Shown here: piece after piece, positions 17,317-27,120 of the stretch
How positions within the stretch are numbered: the stretch's first letter is position 1
Layout: the number at the start of each line of letters is the position of its first letter
Source: Bacteroidota bacterium
GTDB lineage: Bacteria; Bacteroidota; Bacteroidia; Bacteroidales; F082
Assembly (NCBI GenBank): GCA_023396415.1
Contig: JAEWWJ010000116.1
Span: forward strand, 45,544 to 109,543
Length of the DNA stretch: 64,000 bases
Direction of reading: 5' to 3'
Position numbers and translations under genes: made by a program
The notes under the pieces: generated by a model
What the model was told of the DNA's origin: nothing
The model's input: the letters and a program-made list of their open reading frames with translations, nothing else
Databases searched by the model: none

Positions 17317-19434
17317 ATGTCGTTGCACAAATACCCATTTGTACGCATGCTCATCCCTTTCGCTCTCGGTATTTGGGCGCTTCATTTCTTTTCTCCTTCC
17401 CTTTCTGTTGAGCGATTTTATGGCGGTTGGGGCTTGTTGCTGCTGCTGTTTATCGGACTTATAGCGCTATCTGCTTTTCTGCGTTCTTTTTCAATGCGTT
17501 GGGTTTTTGGTGGTTTACTATCCGTCTTTTTATTTTTGGCTGGTATTCTCGCCACCGAGCGACATCAACCTGCCTACGAAGAAACGCATTTGTTGAATGA
17601 CACTGCGTCGTACACCTCTTTTCTCGCCAAAGTGATAGAACCACCAACGGTGAAGGAGAAAACCGTACGGCTGGAATTGTCTTTGGTGGCCGTTCGCGAT
17701 AAGAACAACAGTTTGCATTCTCGAAAAGGGAAGGTTTTGGCATATGTCAGCAACACCGACACGAGGGTGCTGCCCGTTTACGGGCAATGTATTGAATTTC
17801 GAAAGCAACCTGAGTTGGTCCCTCCATTAGTGAATCCCAATCAGTTCGACTATCGAGCCTACCTGAACCGGAAAGGGATCTTTCATCAGGTTTTTTTGAA
17901 AGAGACGGATTGGGCGCCGGGGCCTATGGGCAGTGTGAATCCATTGTATAAGTTGGCATTTCAACTGCGCGATTATCTTTTACAGGCTTTGCAATCCAAT
18001 CACTTAGAAGGCGATACTTATGGTGTGGCGGCAGCCATCCTTTTGGGTTATGACGAAAAGCTGCCGGCATATCTCCGCAAAGGTTATACGGCTGCCGGAG
18101 CCATGCACATCTTATGTGTTTCGGGTTTGCATGTGGGGATTGTATTTCTGTTTTTCGATTTTTTACTTCGCTTCATGAACCGAAAAAGAGGTCTTCAAAG
18201 CTTTAAAACCATTCTCTTACTGCTTATGATCTGGTTTTATGCCTTGCTAACAGGCTTGTCGCCATCGGTGCAGCGGGCTGCCATCATGCTGAGCTTTATC
18301 CTTTTTGCCAAACTCTTTAATAAAAAAGGAGCGGTCGTCAATTCTATAGCAGCATCGGCATCCTTGCTCTTGTTGCTGAATCCTTCCTTGCTATTTCATC
18401 TCGGTTTTCAGTTGTCGTATTTGGCTGTTTTGGGCATTGTGTTGCTGCAACGACCGATTTACTCACTGCTTTATGTTAAAAATAAATGGGTAGATAAGGC
18501 TTGGGAAATCACATCGGTGGCGCTTGCAGCTCAGTTGGCTACAACGCCTTTGGTGCTGCATTATTTCAACCAGTTTCCTACTTATTTTATGGTGAGTAAC
18601 CTTGTTTTGGTACCTTTTTCCTTCGTAGTCATTGTGGCGGGAATGGTCTTTTTGTTTGTTTCTTTTATCCCTTTTTTGGCCAATATCATGGGGTGGATCA
18701 CCTCTGGATTGGTTTTTTCAATGAATCTGCTGATTGTTTCTATCGAACAATGGCCGGCTGCTGTTTTGCGCAACATTTACATTTCTAGCATCGAATCGGC
18801 CTTGATTTTTATTTTAGTGGGTGTTTTGTATCTGGCTTTTGTGTTGCGCCGCCGCCGAATGTTTGTTCCTGCACTTTTGGTTGTTGTGCTATTCATGTCG
18901 TCTTATGCGCTTCGTTCTTATGATAGAAATCGCCAGCAATCGCTCGTCGTGTATGGATTGCAGAAGCATACGGCCATTGAAGTGATTGATGGTAAAAACC
19001 ATTGGCTTATCGCCGATACTGCCCTTCGAGCTGATGCTTTTGCCTTGGGGTTTAATGTTGAAAAGAATTGGATTGTTCGGGGATTGACTCCCACTCCTGT
19101 GTGGTTGGGAATTGACGAGCCCTATCAATCAGATGTATTGAATAAACAAGGTCCTGTTTTTCGCTGCGTAGGCAAAACAATAGTTGTTTGGAACAAACAG
19201 ATCAAGAAGGATTATACATTTCCTGAGAAGCCTTTTATTGCTGATGTTTTAGTTGTTTCGGGCAATGTGTTTGAAAGTCTTGAAACTTTACAACAACACC
19301 TTTTGCCGGGCATTGTCGTACTTGATCTTTCAGTGCCTGCTTATCAGATCAAACGTTGGCAAGATAGTGCTTCGAAACTCAATATTCAGCTTCACAACAT
19401 ACGCGAAAAGGGCGCTTATGAGCTGCGTTTATAA
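17317..19434 (+). CDS. comEC: ComEC/Rec2-family DNA-uptake channel
   Basis: 705 residues from ATG 17317 (MSLHKYPFVR, followed by a membrane helix); a longer reading from TTG 17215 adds a non-homologous leader. The N-terminus has two or three helices and a DUF4131-like periplasmic domain (~100-210). The competence core carries ILCVSGLHVGI, ALLTGLSPSVQRA and FHLGFQLSYLAVLGI with about ten helices. The protein would carry single-stranded DNA across the inner membrane during transformation. The C-terminal ~130 residues are short and lack the HxHxDH motif of the beta-lactamase-like nuclease domain found in many ComEC proteins. Confidence 0.9.
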   Translation: MSLHKYPFVRMLIPFALGIWALHFFSPSLSVERFYGGWGLLLLLFIGLIALSAFLRSFSMRWVFGGLLSVFLFLAGILATERHQPAYEETHLLNDTASYTSFLAKVIEPPTVKEKTVRLELSLVAVRDKNNSLHSRKGKVLAYVSNTDTRVLPVYGQCIEFRKQPELVPPLVNPNQFDYRAYLNRKGIFHQVFLKETDWAPGPMGSVNPLYKLAFQLRDYLLQALQSNHLEGDTYGVAAAILLGYDEKLPAYLRKGYTAAGAMHILCVSGLHVGIVFLFFDFLLRFMNRKRGLQSFKTILLLLMIWFYALLTGLSPSVQRAAIMLSFILFAKLFNKKGAVVNSIAASASLLLLLNPSLLFHLGFQLSYLAVLGIVLLQRPIYSLLYVKNKWVDKAWEITSVALAAQLATTPLVLHYFNQFPTYFMVSNLVLVPFSFVVIVAGMVFLFVSFIPFLANIMGWITSGLVFSMNLLIVSIEQWPAAVLRNIYISSIESALIFILVGVLYLAFVLRRRRMFVPALLVVVLFMSSYALRSYDRNRQQSLVVYGLQKHTAIEVIDGKNHWLIADTALRADAFALGFNVEKNWIVRGLTPTPVWLGIDEPYQSDVLNKQGPVFRCVGKTIVVWNKQIKKDYTFPEKPFIADVLVVSGNVFESLETLQQHLLPGIVVLDLSVPAYQIKRWQDSASKLNIQLHNIREKGAYELRL

Positions 19435-19473
19435 AACAAAAAAGCTACTTTTCAGTAGCTTTTTTTGTTTTAT
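19434..19473. terminator. Bidirectional terminator between comEC and the T9SS gene
   Basis: AAAGCTACT and AGTAGCTTT form a stem with a TTTC-type loop, flanked by an A-run on the left and a T-run on the right, so it can end transcription from both convergent genes. Confidence 0.8.
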
Positions 19474-19500
19474 AATCTTCATTCGTTGAGATCAATTGAA

Positions 19501-21768
19501 CTATTCAATGATGAGTTTACGCGTGGTGTTCCCTATTTCATCGCTCACTCTGATCAAATAGATGCCGGCATCGAGATGTTGCAAATCAAGAGGTGTAACT
19601 TGCTCAGCTTTTATTTGCTCATAAGTGTTTTCATACACTTTTTTGCCCACGAGGGTATAAACCTGAACATTCATTTTGTTGGCTGCCTTCGCAGAAGTTA
19701 CATTTACCAACCCGTTGCTGGGGTTCGGGTGAACGCTGAAACGCAAAGCCTCAAAGTCATTGATGGCCGTTTCGTTGGTGGTGGTATAGCTTCTTTGAGC
19801 ACTCCAACCAGTTGAATCAAGTCCTTGTATGGCCTTCACCCTCCAGAAGTAGGTTTGGTTAGGGTCTAACAAAAACTGGGTTTGAAAGGTGTTGGCAGAA
19901 GTTAGATAATCATCATATACAGCGAAATCACTTGTTTTTGATACTTCTACCAAGTATTTTTCTGTTCCACGGATGTGCACCCAAGAATAAAGGGGCAAAC
20001 GCGAAACATTGATTGCATTGGGAGCAGGTGTGGTTAGTTCAACCATATTGACAGTTGTAAACTTGAACACTTCCGACCATTCAGAAACGCCCCCTCCATG
20101 ACGGGTATTTACGCGCCAAAAGTAGGTTTTGCCATAGCCAAGGTCTCTGAACCTGTAGGTGTTGGTAGCAACTTCGGAAGTGAAAGGATTCTCAAAGTCA
20201 ATGTTATCAGCAATTTGAACGGTATATCTTACAACTCCTGTGAGTGCATCCCATTTGGCTAAGGTATCCAAAGCGATATTCGTAGCGTTGTTGGCTGGGT
20301 TGCTTAGGGTTGGTTTGGCCACGACAGTGAAAGAGCGTGGTGAAGCCCATCCGGAGGTGTCGGCGGAGTGACGTGCCCTCATTCTGACATAATGGTTTTT
20401 TCCAAAAGCTAAATTTGAAAACTGGAACTCAGAGACAGAAGCTCCAAGGGAGAATGTTTTTAGGTATGAACTATTAAACCCTTCGCCTTGAAATTTCACG
20501 ATTACGCCATCAGCACCAACAAAATATCCTGATGTTTCATCAAAGAAATTTATTCCAATAAGTGCCTTAGTAGAAGTGCTGGCAATCGAACCCCAGATAC
20601 TTCCATTAAAATAAACCAAAGTGCCTTGTGCGCCGACTGCAAAACCATTGTTTTCGTCAATGAAACAAATGTCGTTCAGATCGCGGATGCTTCCACTGGC
20701 TTGTTCGGTCCATGTGCTGCCATCGTAATAATACACACGACCTGCTTTGGCGGAGGTGTAAACTTTATCCGGAGCAAGAGCCCAAATGCCTAACATATCT
20801 CTGTTGACAATGATACTTTTTGTCCAAGTGCTGCCATCAAAAAAGGAAAGGTTTCCTGATTTTCCGGTGGCCCAAATATGGTTTTCGTCCAACCCATGGA
20901 TAGCAAAAATATCCACCGTAATTTGGGTATCAATGGCGCTCCAAGCAGTTCCATTGAAGTGAAGTGCAGCTCCGGATTTACCAACAGCATAACCATTGGT
21001 GGTTGAGGTAAAATAAATGGCATTCAAATCGTTGGTAGTACCGGAGGTTTGAGTGGTCCATTCGGTTCCGTTATAGTAAATAATTGTTCCGGCAGCACCT
21101 ACAGCCCAACCGTTGTTGTTATCAACAAAATAAACGTCAAAAAGGTTTTGGGTTGTTGGACTGGTGAAAGTATCCCATTGATTTCCTGTCTTTTTTAAAA
21201 TGCGACCTGCATTACCTACGGCCCATACTGTGTTGGCATCTGAAAAATATACATCGTTAAGTTGATCAGTAACACCTGAAAAATCGGCACTCCATGAATA
21301 AGCAGTATCAATTTGAACGTCGTAGTTGGTAATTCCCGTGATGGGATTCCATTTCACGAGTGGATCAGGGTTTTGGCTAGATTGGTTGTTGGGCGAAGTG
21401 ATGTTAACGGTAGATGTTACGCGGAATCTAAAAGGAGCTGACCACTCTGAGGTGAGTGTGCCATCGGTAGCTTTTACTCTCCAGTAATAGACCTCATCAA
21501 AATTTAATTCGCTCATTTTAAAAGCGGTGAAAATGGTTGGGCCGAAGGTGGAAGCGTCCGAGAAATCAACGTTTTGCGCCAATTGTACGGTATAATGAAT
21601 TGTTTCACCTTGTCCGGTAACGGCATCCCAATCAAGCGTAACATCGGGCATTTGTGTTGTTGCATCGTTTGCCGGTGCACGCAGTGCAGGGGTGTAGATT
21701 CTCGTTTGTGCTGAAGCGAGCAAACTCACAAGTAAAATGGATGCCAATGTCAAGTAAATTTTTTTCAT
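19501..21768 (-). CDS. T9SS-sorted protein with fibronectin-III-like and YCF48-type propeller repeats
   Basis: 755 residues with a Sec signal peptide (YLTLASILLVSLLASAQ). An FnIII-like module (~30-125) is followed by at least seven repeats of the type GWAVGAAGTIIYYNG (~155-430), which match YCF48/BNR-like beta-propeller blades. Three further FnIII-like modules (~470-680, with TYFWRVN-type strands) come next, and the C-terminus is a type A T9SS sorting domain (HPNPSNGLVNVTS ... TRKLIIE). It should be secreted through the T9SS and act outside the cell, probably by binding. The gene lies 29 bases downstream of another T9SS gene in the same direction. Confidence 0.85.
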   Translation of the reverse strand: MKKIYLTLASILLVSLLASAQTRIYTPALRAPANDATTQMPDVTLDWDAVTGQGETIHYTVQLAQNVDFSDASTFGPTIFTAFKMSELNFDEVYYWRVKATDGTLTSEWSAPFRFRVTSTVNITSPNNQSSQNPDPLVKWNPITGITNYDVQIDTAYSWSADFSGVTDQLNDVYFSDANTVWAVGNAGRILKKTGNQWDTFTSPTTQNLFDVYFVDNNNGWAVGAAGTIIYYNGTEWTTQTSGTTNDLNAIYFTSTTNGYAVGKSGAALHFNGTAWSAIDTQITVDIFAIHGLDENHIWATGKSGNLSFFDGSTWTKSIIVNRDMLGIWALAPDKVYTSAKAGRVYYYDGSTWTEQASGSIRDLNDICFIDENNGFAVGAQGTLVYFNGSIWGSIASTSTKALIGINFFDETSGYFVGADGVIVKFQGEGFNSSYLKTFSLGASVSEFQFSNLAFGKNHYVRMRARHSADTSGWASPRSFTVVAKPTLSNPANNATNIALDTLAKWDALTGVVRYTVQIADNIDFENPFTSEVATNTYRFRDLGYGKTYFWRVNTRHGGGVSEWSEVFKFTTVNMVELTTPAPNAINVSRLPLYSWVHIRGTEKYLVEVSKTSDFAVYDDYLTSANTFQTQFLLDPNQTYFWRVKAIQGLDSTGWSAQRSYTTTNETAINDFEALRFSVHPNPSNGLVNVTSAKAANKMNVQVYTLVGKKVYENTYEQIKAEQVTPLDLQHLDAGIYLIRVSDEIGNTTRKLIIE

Positions 21769-21797
21769 TGTATGCTGGTTTTTTATTAGATGCGTAA

Positions 21798-24692
21798 TTA
21801 ATAAACGAGGAATTTAACGGCTTTGGCTCCTTCATTGGTTTGTAACCTGAGGATGTATGCGCCTGATGGTATAGCAGTTAGATCCAGACAATGTTGATGT
21901 TTACCGCTTACCATTTTTCCTAATGATTGCTGAAGAACCATCTTTCCTTGCAAATCGAAAACGGAAAGGCTTGCTTCACTTTGTTGCTTCAATTCAAAGT
22001 CAACAAGTGTAAAGGCTTTAGCAGGATTGGGGTACAAGTTCAATTGAACAGCAAATGTACCGGCGGTGGTAGGCTCATCAATACCAACGGGTTTTCTGTA
22101 TTCATTGCAGCGGAACAAGCCTCGGCCAAATGTTGCCGCATAGATGATTCCGTAGTTGTTGGTTCCTGGAAAAGTTTTTACCAAGGTATCCACATTGATA
22201 AGTTGTAAAGTATCTGACGATTTGTTGATCAACTGCTGTTTCAAGTTAAATACTGGGATGTTAGCCATGTTTTGATCTGCTGTCCAAACAGGTGAGGCGG
22301 CAAAAGCATCGTTGCTTTGGTAAATACCAAATTCGGTTCCAATGATAGCTAATCCTGAGTTGCTCATCTCCAAAACACTTGAATAGACCGGCATCTTGGG
22401 CAAGTTGCCTTGTCTGCTGGTAAATGTTGGATTGGCATCGAGGGCATTGTTGGTCGTATAAACATAATGGTCGTTACCATAATTACCCAAGGTAATCAGT
22501 ACTTTGTTAGGATTGGAGGGATCAACAGAAACAGAAGTAATGGCTTGGCTGATCGGTGTTGTGGTGCCTGGGAGATTAATTTCCATGGCTTTGGTGGCCA
22601 CTATGCAACTTGGGCTGTTGACATCAGCTCTTTCATAATTGTATGCGATGGCTAGATTGGAGATGCGGAAAAGCTTACCTTCACGTGTTCCAATAAAGAC
22701 ATGGTTTCCATCTTTAGACAGTCCGATAGATTGAGGAATTCCGGAAAAACCAACGCTGGTATTTGAGATCTCAAACCAAGAGGGAAGTTTGGCAAAATTT
22801 AAAAATTCCTTGGTCATCCAAACTTTGTTGGCTGTGGCAACAAACAATTTGGAAGTAACAATGTCTTTTACCCTCAGTGTGTCGCCGGCGTTTAAGTTTT
22901 GATTGGCAGGAAGGGTGTAATAGAATGGTTGTTCAAAGTTTTTACTTCTCACCTTAATTATATCACCACCTTGATAGGATTTTTTTGCTTTAAAGGTTAC
23001 CGAATCGCCATTGTTGTAGTCGTCATAATTTTCCCATAAGGCAATAGGAGTTTGGTAGGCTTGTGGGTTGATAATGCCTGTGGCAAGAAACTGATTTGAA
23101 AAAGTAAATGCCATATCCTCTGAGCGTTGCATTGCGCCGGCGAGTGTTGTTACGACAATTGCATCGGGGTTAATGGTTGAAACAACCGACGGTCCTCCTG
23201 CTGAATTTACGGCATACAGCGTTTCGCCTTGACGTGGGGAGTTGCCTTCGCTTGAAATGTAAATTACACCTTGATCTTGTGCTCCACCTATTACGCGGTT
23301 TTCAAAACCTGTTGGGGATACGGTATAAAACTGACTGGTGATATAATTCCTGTTGTTTAAGCTAAAAACCAAATCGTCGCCATTCGTGCTTCCTTCTTGA
23401 ACACCACCTTCGGTAGCAGTGAAAAAGGAGGAGGAAGAGCCTGGTTTGAAAACAAGCCTGTGCTGACCGAAATGCAAGTAATTATTAAGTAATCCTGCGC
23501 CGCCCGGGTTAGATTTAAGATCCCAAGCAAAAAGACCGCCTTCGACAACTTTTTTTCCTTGCCACAAATTCACTCCTCCAACTAGGATACGATCCGGGTC
23601 GTCCGGGAAAACAGTGATGTGGTTGTTGTAGTTCCCTCTTCCACCGTAAACATTAACTGAAGCAGTGGCAGGTAAAATAACTTCCCAGCTATCACCTTTG
23701 TTTACAGAGCGGTAAATACCCAATTGCACACCTGTACCCGTTACCAATGAAACATACATTACATTGGGGTTTGAAGGTGCAAAAGCTGATTCAACGCGGG
23801 TTACGTTTTCAAAAGGAAGCATATTTTCTTCACCTGTTGAGATCAATTGAAAAGCTTCAGGATTTCCACTTTTGGAGATGTACAGTTTGTTGTCAACCGA
23901 AGCTGCAAGGCTACCGTCGGTAGCTACTTGAACGTCGGAACTGTTCATTGAAAGCTCTTCTCCTGCGGTATTTTTAGCTGTGAGCCATGTTGCACCGCCA
24001 TCGGTAGAATATTTCAAACCGGCATTGGTTGAGGCAAATACATGGCCTTCAACGTTGATGGCCATTTCGTTCACATATGCCCAAGCAGCGGTGTTTTTGT
24101 TGTCCTGTGGTATGGTAGCGCTTAATTGACTGAAGCTTTGCCCGTCGGTTGATTTCCATATACCATTTCCAATAAAACCACTGGTATAGCCTATTGATTC
24201 TAAAACATTGAAAAAGTGTGCGTTGAAACCATCGCCTGTGCCAACATAAATGTCGCCCGCGGCGTTTTGAACCATGGCACTCACCATTAAATTGTTGTTG
24301 CCTACCGGATTCCATGTGATTCCGCCATTGGTTGATTTCCAAATACCACCACCGGCTGCACCGGCAAGAATGGTTTGGTTACTGGCATCTTTGTTGTCAT
24401 AAATGATGCCTCTTGTCTTTCCACCATAGTTGTCGGGTCCCAATGAAGTCCAGTTTAAGGAGCTCAAATTGCGAGTTGTTAACATGGCTTGAGCTTGCAA
24501 GCTGGCTTGAATTACTTCAGCCGGATTGATTTTTCCGGTGGTCTGATGGCTACGAAGTGCATGTAAATAGGCCTCTGAACTAACTTCTTGATGTTTTGCC
24601 GGACCGGAATGCTCGTTATCGCTGTTCGCATTCGCGACATGCAAAATGTTGATTACCAAAAGAATACTAACGAGTAAAAATCCTTTTTTCAT
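21798..24692 (-). CDS. Large T9SS-sorted BNR/sortilin-like beta-propeller protein
   Basis: 964 residues from ATG 24692, which directly starts the signal peptide (KKGFLLVSILLVINILHVANA); a longer frame from 24746 has an unlikely leader. Repeats of the form GIWKSTNGGITWNPVG, GLKYSTDGGATW and GIYRSVNKGDSWEV are sialidase/VPS10-type (BNR) propeller blades. The C-terminus (LNLYPNPAKAFTLV ... GAKAVKFLVY) is a type A T9SS sorting domain. Sialidase catalytic residues are not obvious, so a binding or structural role is as likely as an enzyme. It probably forms an operon with the T9SS gene downstream. Confidence 0.85.
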   Translation of the reverse strand: MKKGFLLVSILLVINILHVANANSDNEHSGPAKHQEVSSEAYLHALRSHQTTGKINPAEVIQASLQAQAMLTTRNLSSLNWTSLGPDNYGGKTRGIIYDNKDASNQTILAGAAGGGIWKSTNGGITWNPVGNNNLMVSAMVQNAAGDIYVGTGDGFNAHFFNVLESIGYTSGFIGNGIWKSTDGQSFSQLSATIPQDNKNTAAWAYVNEMAINVEGHVFASTNAGLKYSTDGGATWLTAKNTAGEELSMNSSDVQVATDGSLAASVDNKLYISKSGNPEAFQLISTGEENMLPFENVTRVESAFAPSNPNVMYVSLVTGTGVQLGIYRSVNKGDSWEVILPATASVNVYGGRGNYNNHITVFPDDPDRILVGGVNLWQGKKVVEGGLFAWDLKSNPGGAGLLNNYLHFGQHRLVFKPGSSSSFFTATEGGVQEGSTNGDDLVFSLNNRNYITSQFYTVSPTGFENRVIGGAQDQGVIYISSEGNSPRQGETLYAVNSAGGPSVVSTINPDAIVVTTLAGAMQRSEDMAFTFSNQFLATGIINPQAYQTPIALWENYDDYNNGDSVTFKAKKSYQGGDIIKVRSKNFEQPFYYTLPANQNLNAGDTLRVKDIVTSKLFVATANKVWMTKEFLNFAKLPSWFEISNTSVGFSGIPQSIGLSKDGNHVFIGTREGKLFRISNLAIAYNYERADVNSPSCIVATKAMEINLPGTTTPISQAITSVSVDPSNPNKVLITLGNYGNDHYVYTTNNALDANPTFTSRQGNLPKMPVYSSVLEMSNSGLAIIGTEFGIYQSNDAFAASPVWTADQNMANIPVFNLKQQLINKSSDTLQLINVDTLVKTFPGTNNYGIIYAATFGRGLFRCNEYRKPVGIDEPTTAGTFAVQLNLYPNPAKAFTLVDFELKQQSEASLSVFDLQGKMVLQQSLGKMVSGKHQHCLDLTAIPSGAYILRLQTNEGAKAVKFLVY

Positions 24693-25066
24693 ATTGTGTG
24701 ATTTAGATTGTATATGGATCTGTTCTAATCTGAAATAGTGGCACAAGGTACGCTATTTATTTTGACCTGCAATAGGCCTTCACGGTTTTTATTTAACAAT
24801 CATTAACAACCACCCACCTTTCATTTTACTGCAAATGTAACACAACATTCCTTTTAACCGCGTGAAAAAATTACTCAAGTGTTCATTTGTTACACTTTTG
24901 ACGTTTTCAAATGGATTTAGTAGCTTTTCAAAGAAGTGATATGCGGGATTTTTGATCGGTTATTTCGTGGACATACCTATCCTTAAAATAGAAACCCAAA
25001 ACCTCGAAAAGAGATTTTTAAATTGTTTTTTGAAACAAAACTGAAGCATCAAAGTTTCTAAAATGC
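24693..25066. other. Intergenic region, nothing recognised
   Basis: 374 AT-rich bases between the start of the BNR-propeller gene and the end of the bat operon. A near-consensus -7 box (TACCTTGT) on the minus strand at about 24745 could serve the propeller gene. No reading frame or repeat stands out. Confidence 0.4.
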
Positions 25067-26338
25067 CTATTCTGCAAATTGAAACTGCGAAAATACAGAT
25101 GTCAGCTGCTCTACACTATCATTCAAAACAGCGAATTGGAATTGAACATTGGCGCCAACATTTGAGAAAACAGCTTGATTGTTTTTGCAAATGGCCCAAT
25201 CAACGGCCCTCCATTTTTTGTCGTTAAAAACAGTTAGATAAATAATGCTGTCGGGGCAAAAGCTTTGAAAATGAACCTCTTGAACCGGAATGTAATTCGA
25301 TGTTACATCGAGATAGTGGTAATGACCCAAGAAGGGAGGTGTTGTAAGACTGATGTCTTTTTGAGCAAACAAACCCGTATCCAGCTCCTTATATATACGC
25401 CGATAAATTTTCGGGATGTTCTTTTCTTGGCTAAAAAGCTGGTCATGGCCTAAGTTAGGAAGCATCTCGAAGGCGCCCTCGGCATTGATAAAAGCTGCAA
25501 AATAATAGGAATACAGGCTATCGGCAAAGTATGGAATGTAATCGAGGCTGGCCGGAATACCCAAGCTGCGCAATGTCTTAACTTTTAAAACGCTGATGTC
25601 TTGATAGTTGCCGGCCTTAGTTTGAAACAGCTCTTCAACGGTTTGCAGTTGGGCCTGTTTAATAAAGCGGATGTCGAACTTAAACCTATCGTTGATGTAG
25701 TCGTTCAGGAAGTGGGCAACAGCATCAGCGTTTTTTTGGATTTCAGACGGTATTTTATCTAAAAAAAAATCATTTAAAAAAGGCCTCCAATTGTCAATGT
25801 GTTCATTAGCAACCCTATAGGGGAGAACATAAGAAAGAACCTGCGCTTTGGTGTATGGCTGTGTCCATGGTAGGGATCGGGAATTAAGGGTTTGAAGAAT
25901 GGTTTCTGTGAGAAATTCAGCAGTAATGGTATCGCGGTCGAGAGTAAATTTCTCTGATTTATAATTCAAAGGGCCTTTTTGATCTTCCATTTTTTGCCAA
26001 AATAGCAGAAAAGAATCGGGTTCGCAAATGGTTAAAGGATTATAAATAAATTCGTTATCAAGGCTATCGGTAAGTTTATAATCCAAGCTGTATTGTCTTT
26101 GCATATTGCCGATAAGGAAAGATGCGGCCTCGCGCTGGAGGCTGTCAGCGGGGTCGAGAAAGTTGCTGATGGTTTTTGTCAGTTGAACGCGATTGAAACC
26201 GGTTGCGTTGATTGTTTGAACCACTTCAGCGGGCAGACCCGGTTTGGTTGATTTGAGGCAGGAACCCAACATCACGGCCATTATTGCAACGGTGCCCATT
26301 GCAAAAAATAATGGCTTGGGGATGGAGGGCGTTCTCAT
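25067..26338 (-). CDS. Lipoprotein-like protein with degenerate transglutaminase-like domain, last gene of bat operon
   Basis: 423 residues. The N-terminus has a hydrophobic signal ending in MLGSC (lipobox-like, Cys ~27), which suggests a lipoprotein. Residues ~240-290 (GNYQDISVLKVKTLRSLGIPASLDYIPYFADS) resemble the transglutaminase-like domain of Bacteroidota proteins, where this stretch normally reads GNCxD...LRxxGIPxxxDFxP. The catalytic Cys position is Tyr here and no HxW motif follows (YSYYFAAF), so the domain is probably not an active protease. The start overlaps the batE stop as TAATG, so it belongs to the bat operon. Confidence 0.6.
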   Translation of the reverse strand: MRTPSIPKPLFFAMGTVAIMAVMLGSCLKSTKPGLPAEVVQTINATGFNRVQLTKTISNFLDPADSLQREAASFLIGNMQRQYSLDYKLTDSLDNEFIYNPLTICEPDSFLLFWQKMEDQKGPLNYKSEKFTLDRDTITAEFLTETILQTLNSRSLPWTQPYTKAQVLSYVLPYRVANEHIDNWRPFLNDFFLDKIPSEIQKNADAVAHFLNDYINDRFKFDIRFIKQAQLQTVEELFQTKAGNYQDISVLKVKTLRSLGIPASLDYIPYFADSLYSYYFAAFINAEGAFEMLPNLGHDQLFSQEKNIPKIYRRIYKELDTGLFAQKDISLTTPPFLGHYHYLDVTSNYIPVQEVHFQSFCPDSIIYLTVFNDKKWRAVDWAICKNNQAVFSNVGANVQFQFAVLNDSVEQLTSVFSQFQFAE

Positions 26339-27108
26339 TAGATGCCTTTGATCACATCCTGTGGAATCCAGCCGATGCTGCCATTGGCAATCTTGATTTT
26401 CGTCCAGCCATTGGCATTGTCTAAAATGCGCAGCTTGGTGCCTTCGTGCAACACAAAAAGATCAATGCTGGATTGTGCAGGTGAGCTTTTGATGGTAATG
26501 GTAGGAACAAAAACAATGGCTTCGTTCGTTTGCTGTGTGTAATAGTGTTTTTGAGAAGCAAGTCCAAAGCTTGTTATGGTCAGCAAAAGAAGAATGATGC
26601 CACTGAAAAATGCCAGCTTCCGCAGCTTGCTGTTGAACGAGGTGAAGTAAATATAGGCTGCCAAGAGTGTAAAAAGGAAGATGACAACCGAGATGTAAGC
26701 CCAAGTATTTGCCGACAAAAGGGTGTAAAAGGTGTTCCACCACACCCTAAAAAACAATTGTGGCAACACTTCGATCTTATCAACAATCATGCTGTTGGCA
26801 ATTTGCAGGTTGTGTTTGGTATCCTCATCAGACGAATTGATTTTCAGTGCTTTCTCGTAGTAAAGGATGGCCGATGGAATATCTTTCAGTTTAAAATAGG
26901 TATTTCCAAGGTTGTAGTACAACTCATCGGATGAATAGCCTTGGCTTAAAATGTCGGTATATATCATCAAAGCGCTGTCATAAACAGCTTCATTGTAATA
27001 GGCGTTGGCCTTTTGAAATGCTTGTGCTTGTTGATTGGCTTCGACTTTATTAGAAAAGAAGAGGGCCAAAAACAGCAGGAAGTAGCCGGAAAGGTGTTTA
27101 ATTTTCAT
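26338..27108 (-). CDS. batE: BatE-like TPR and SH3 domain protein
   Basis: About 256 residues. A signal peptide is followed by TPR repeats (~28-100; e.g. ELYYNLGNTYFKLKDIPSAILYYEKAL), two membrane helices (~135-155 and ~166-185) and a C-terminal bacterial SH3 domain (~200-256, GTKLRILDNANGWTKIKI). This order is that of BatE of the Bacteroides aerotolerance operon. Two consecutive ATG codons (27111, 27108) are possible starts. It would sit in the inner membrane with its TPR domain in the periplasm. Confidence 0.85.
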   Translation of the reverse strand: MKIKHLSGYFLLFLALFFSNKVEANQQAQAFQKANAYYNEAVYDSALMIYTDILSQGYSSDELYYNLGNTYFKLKDIPSAILYYEKALKINSSDEDTKHNLQIANSMIVDKIEVLPQLFFRVWWNTFYTLLSANTWAYISVVIFLFTLLAAYIYFTSFNSKLRKLAFFSGIILLLLTITSFGLASQKHYYTQQTNEAIVFVPTITIKSSPAQSSIDLFVLHEGTKLRILDNANGWTKIKIANGSIGWIPQDVIKGI

Positions 27109-27120
27109 CATTCGTTCCTC

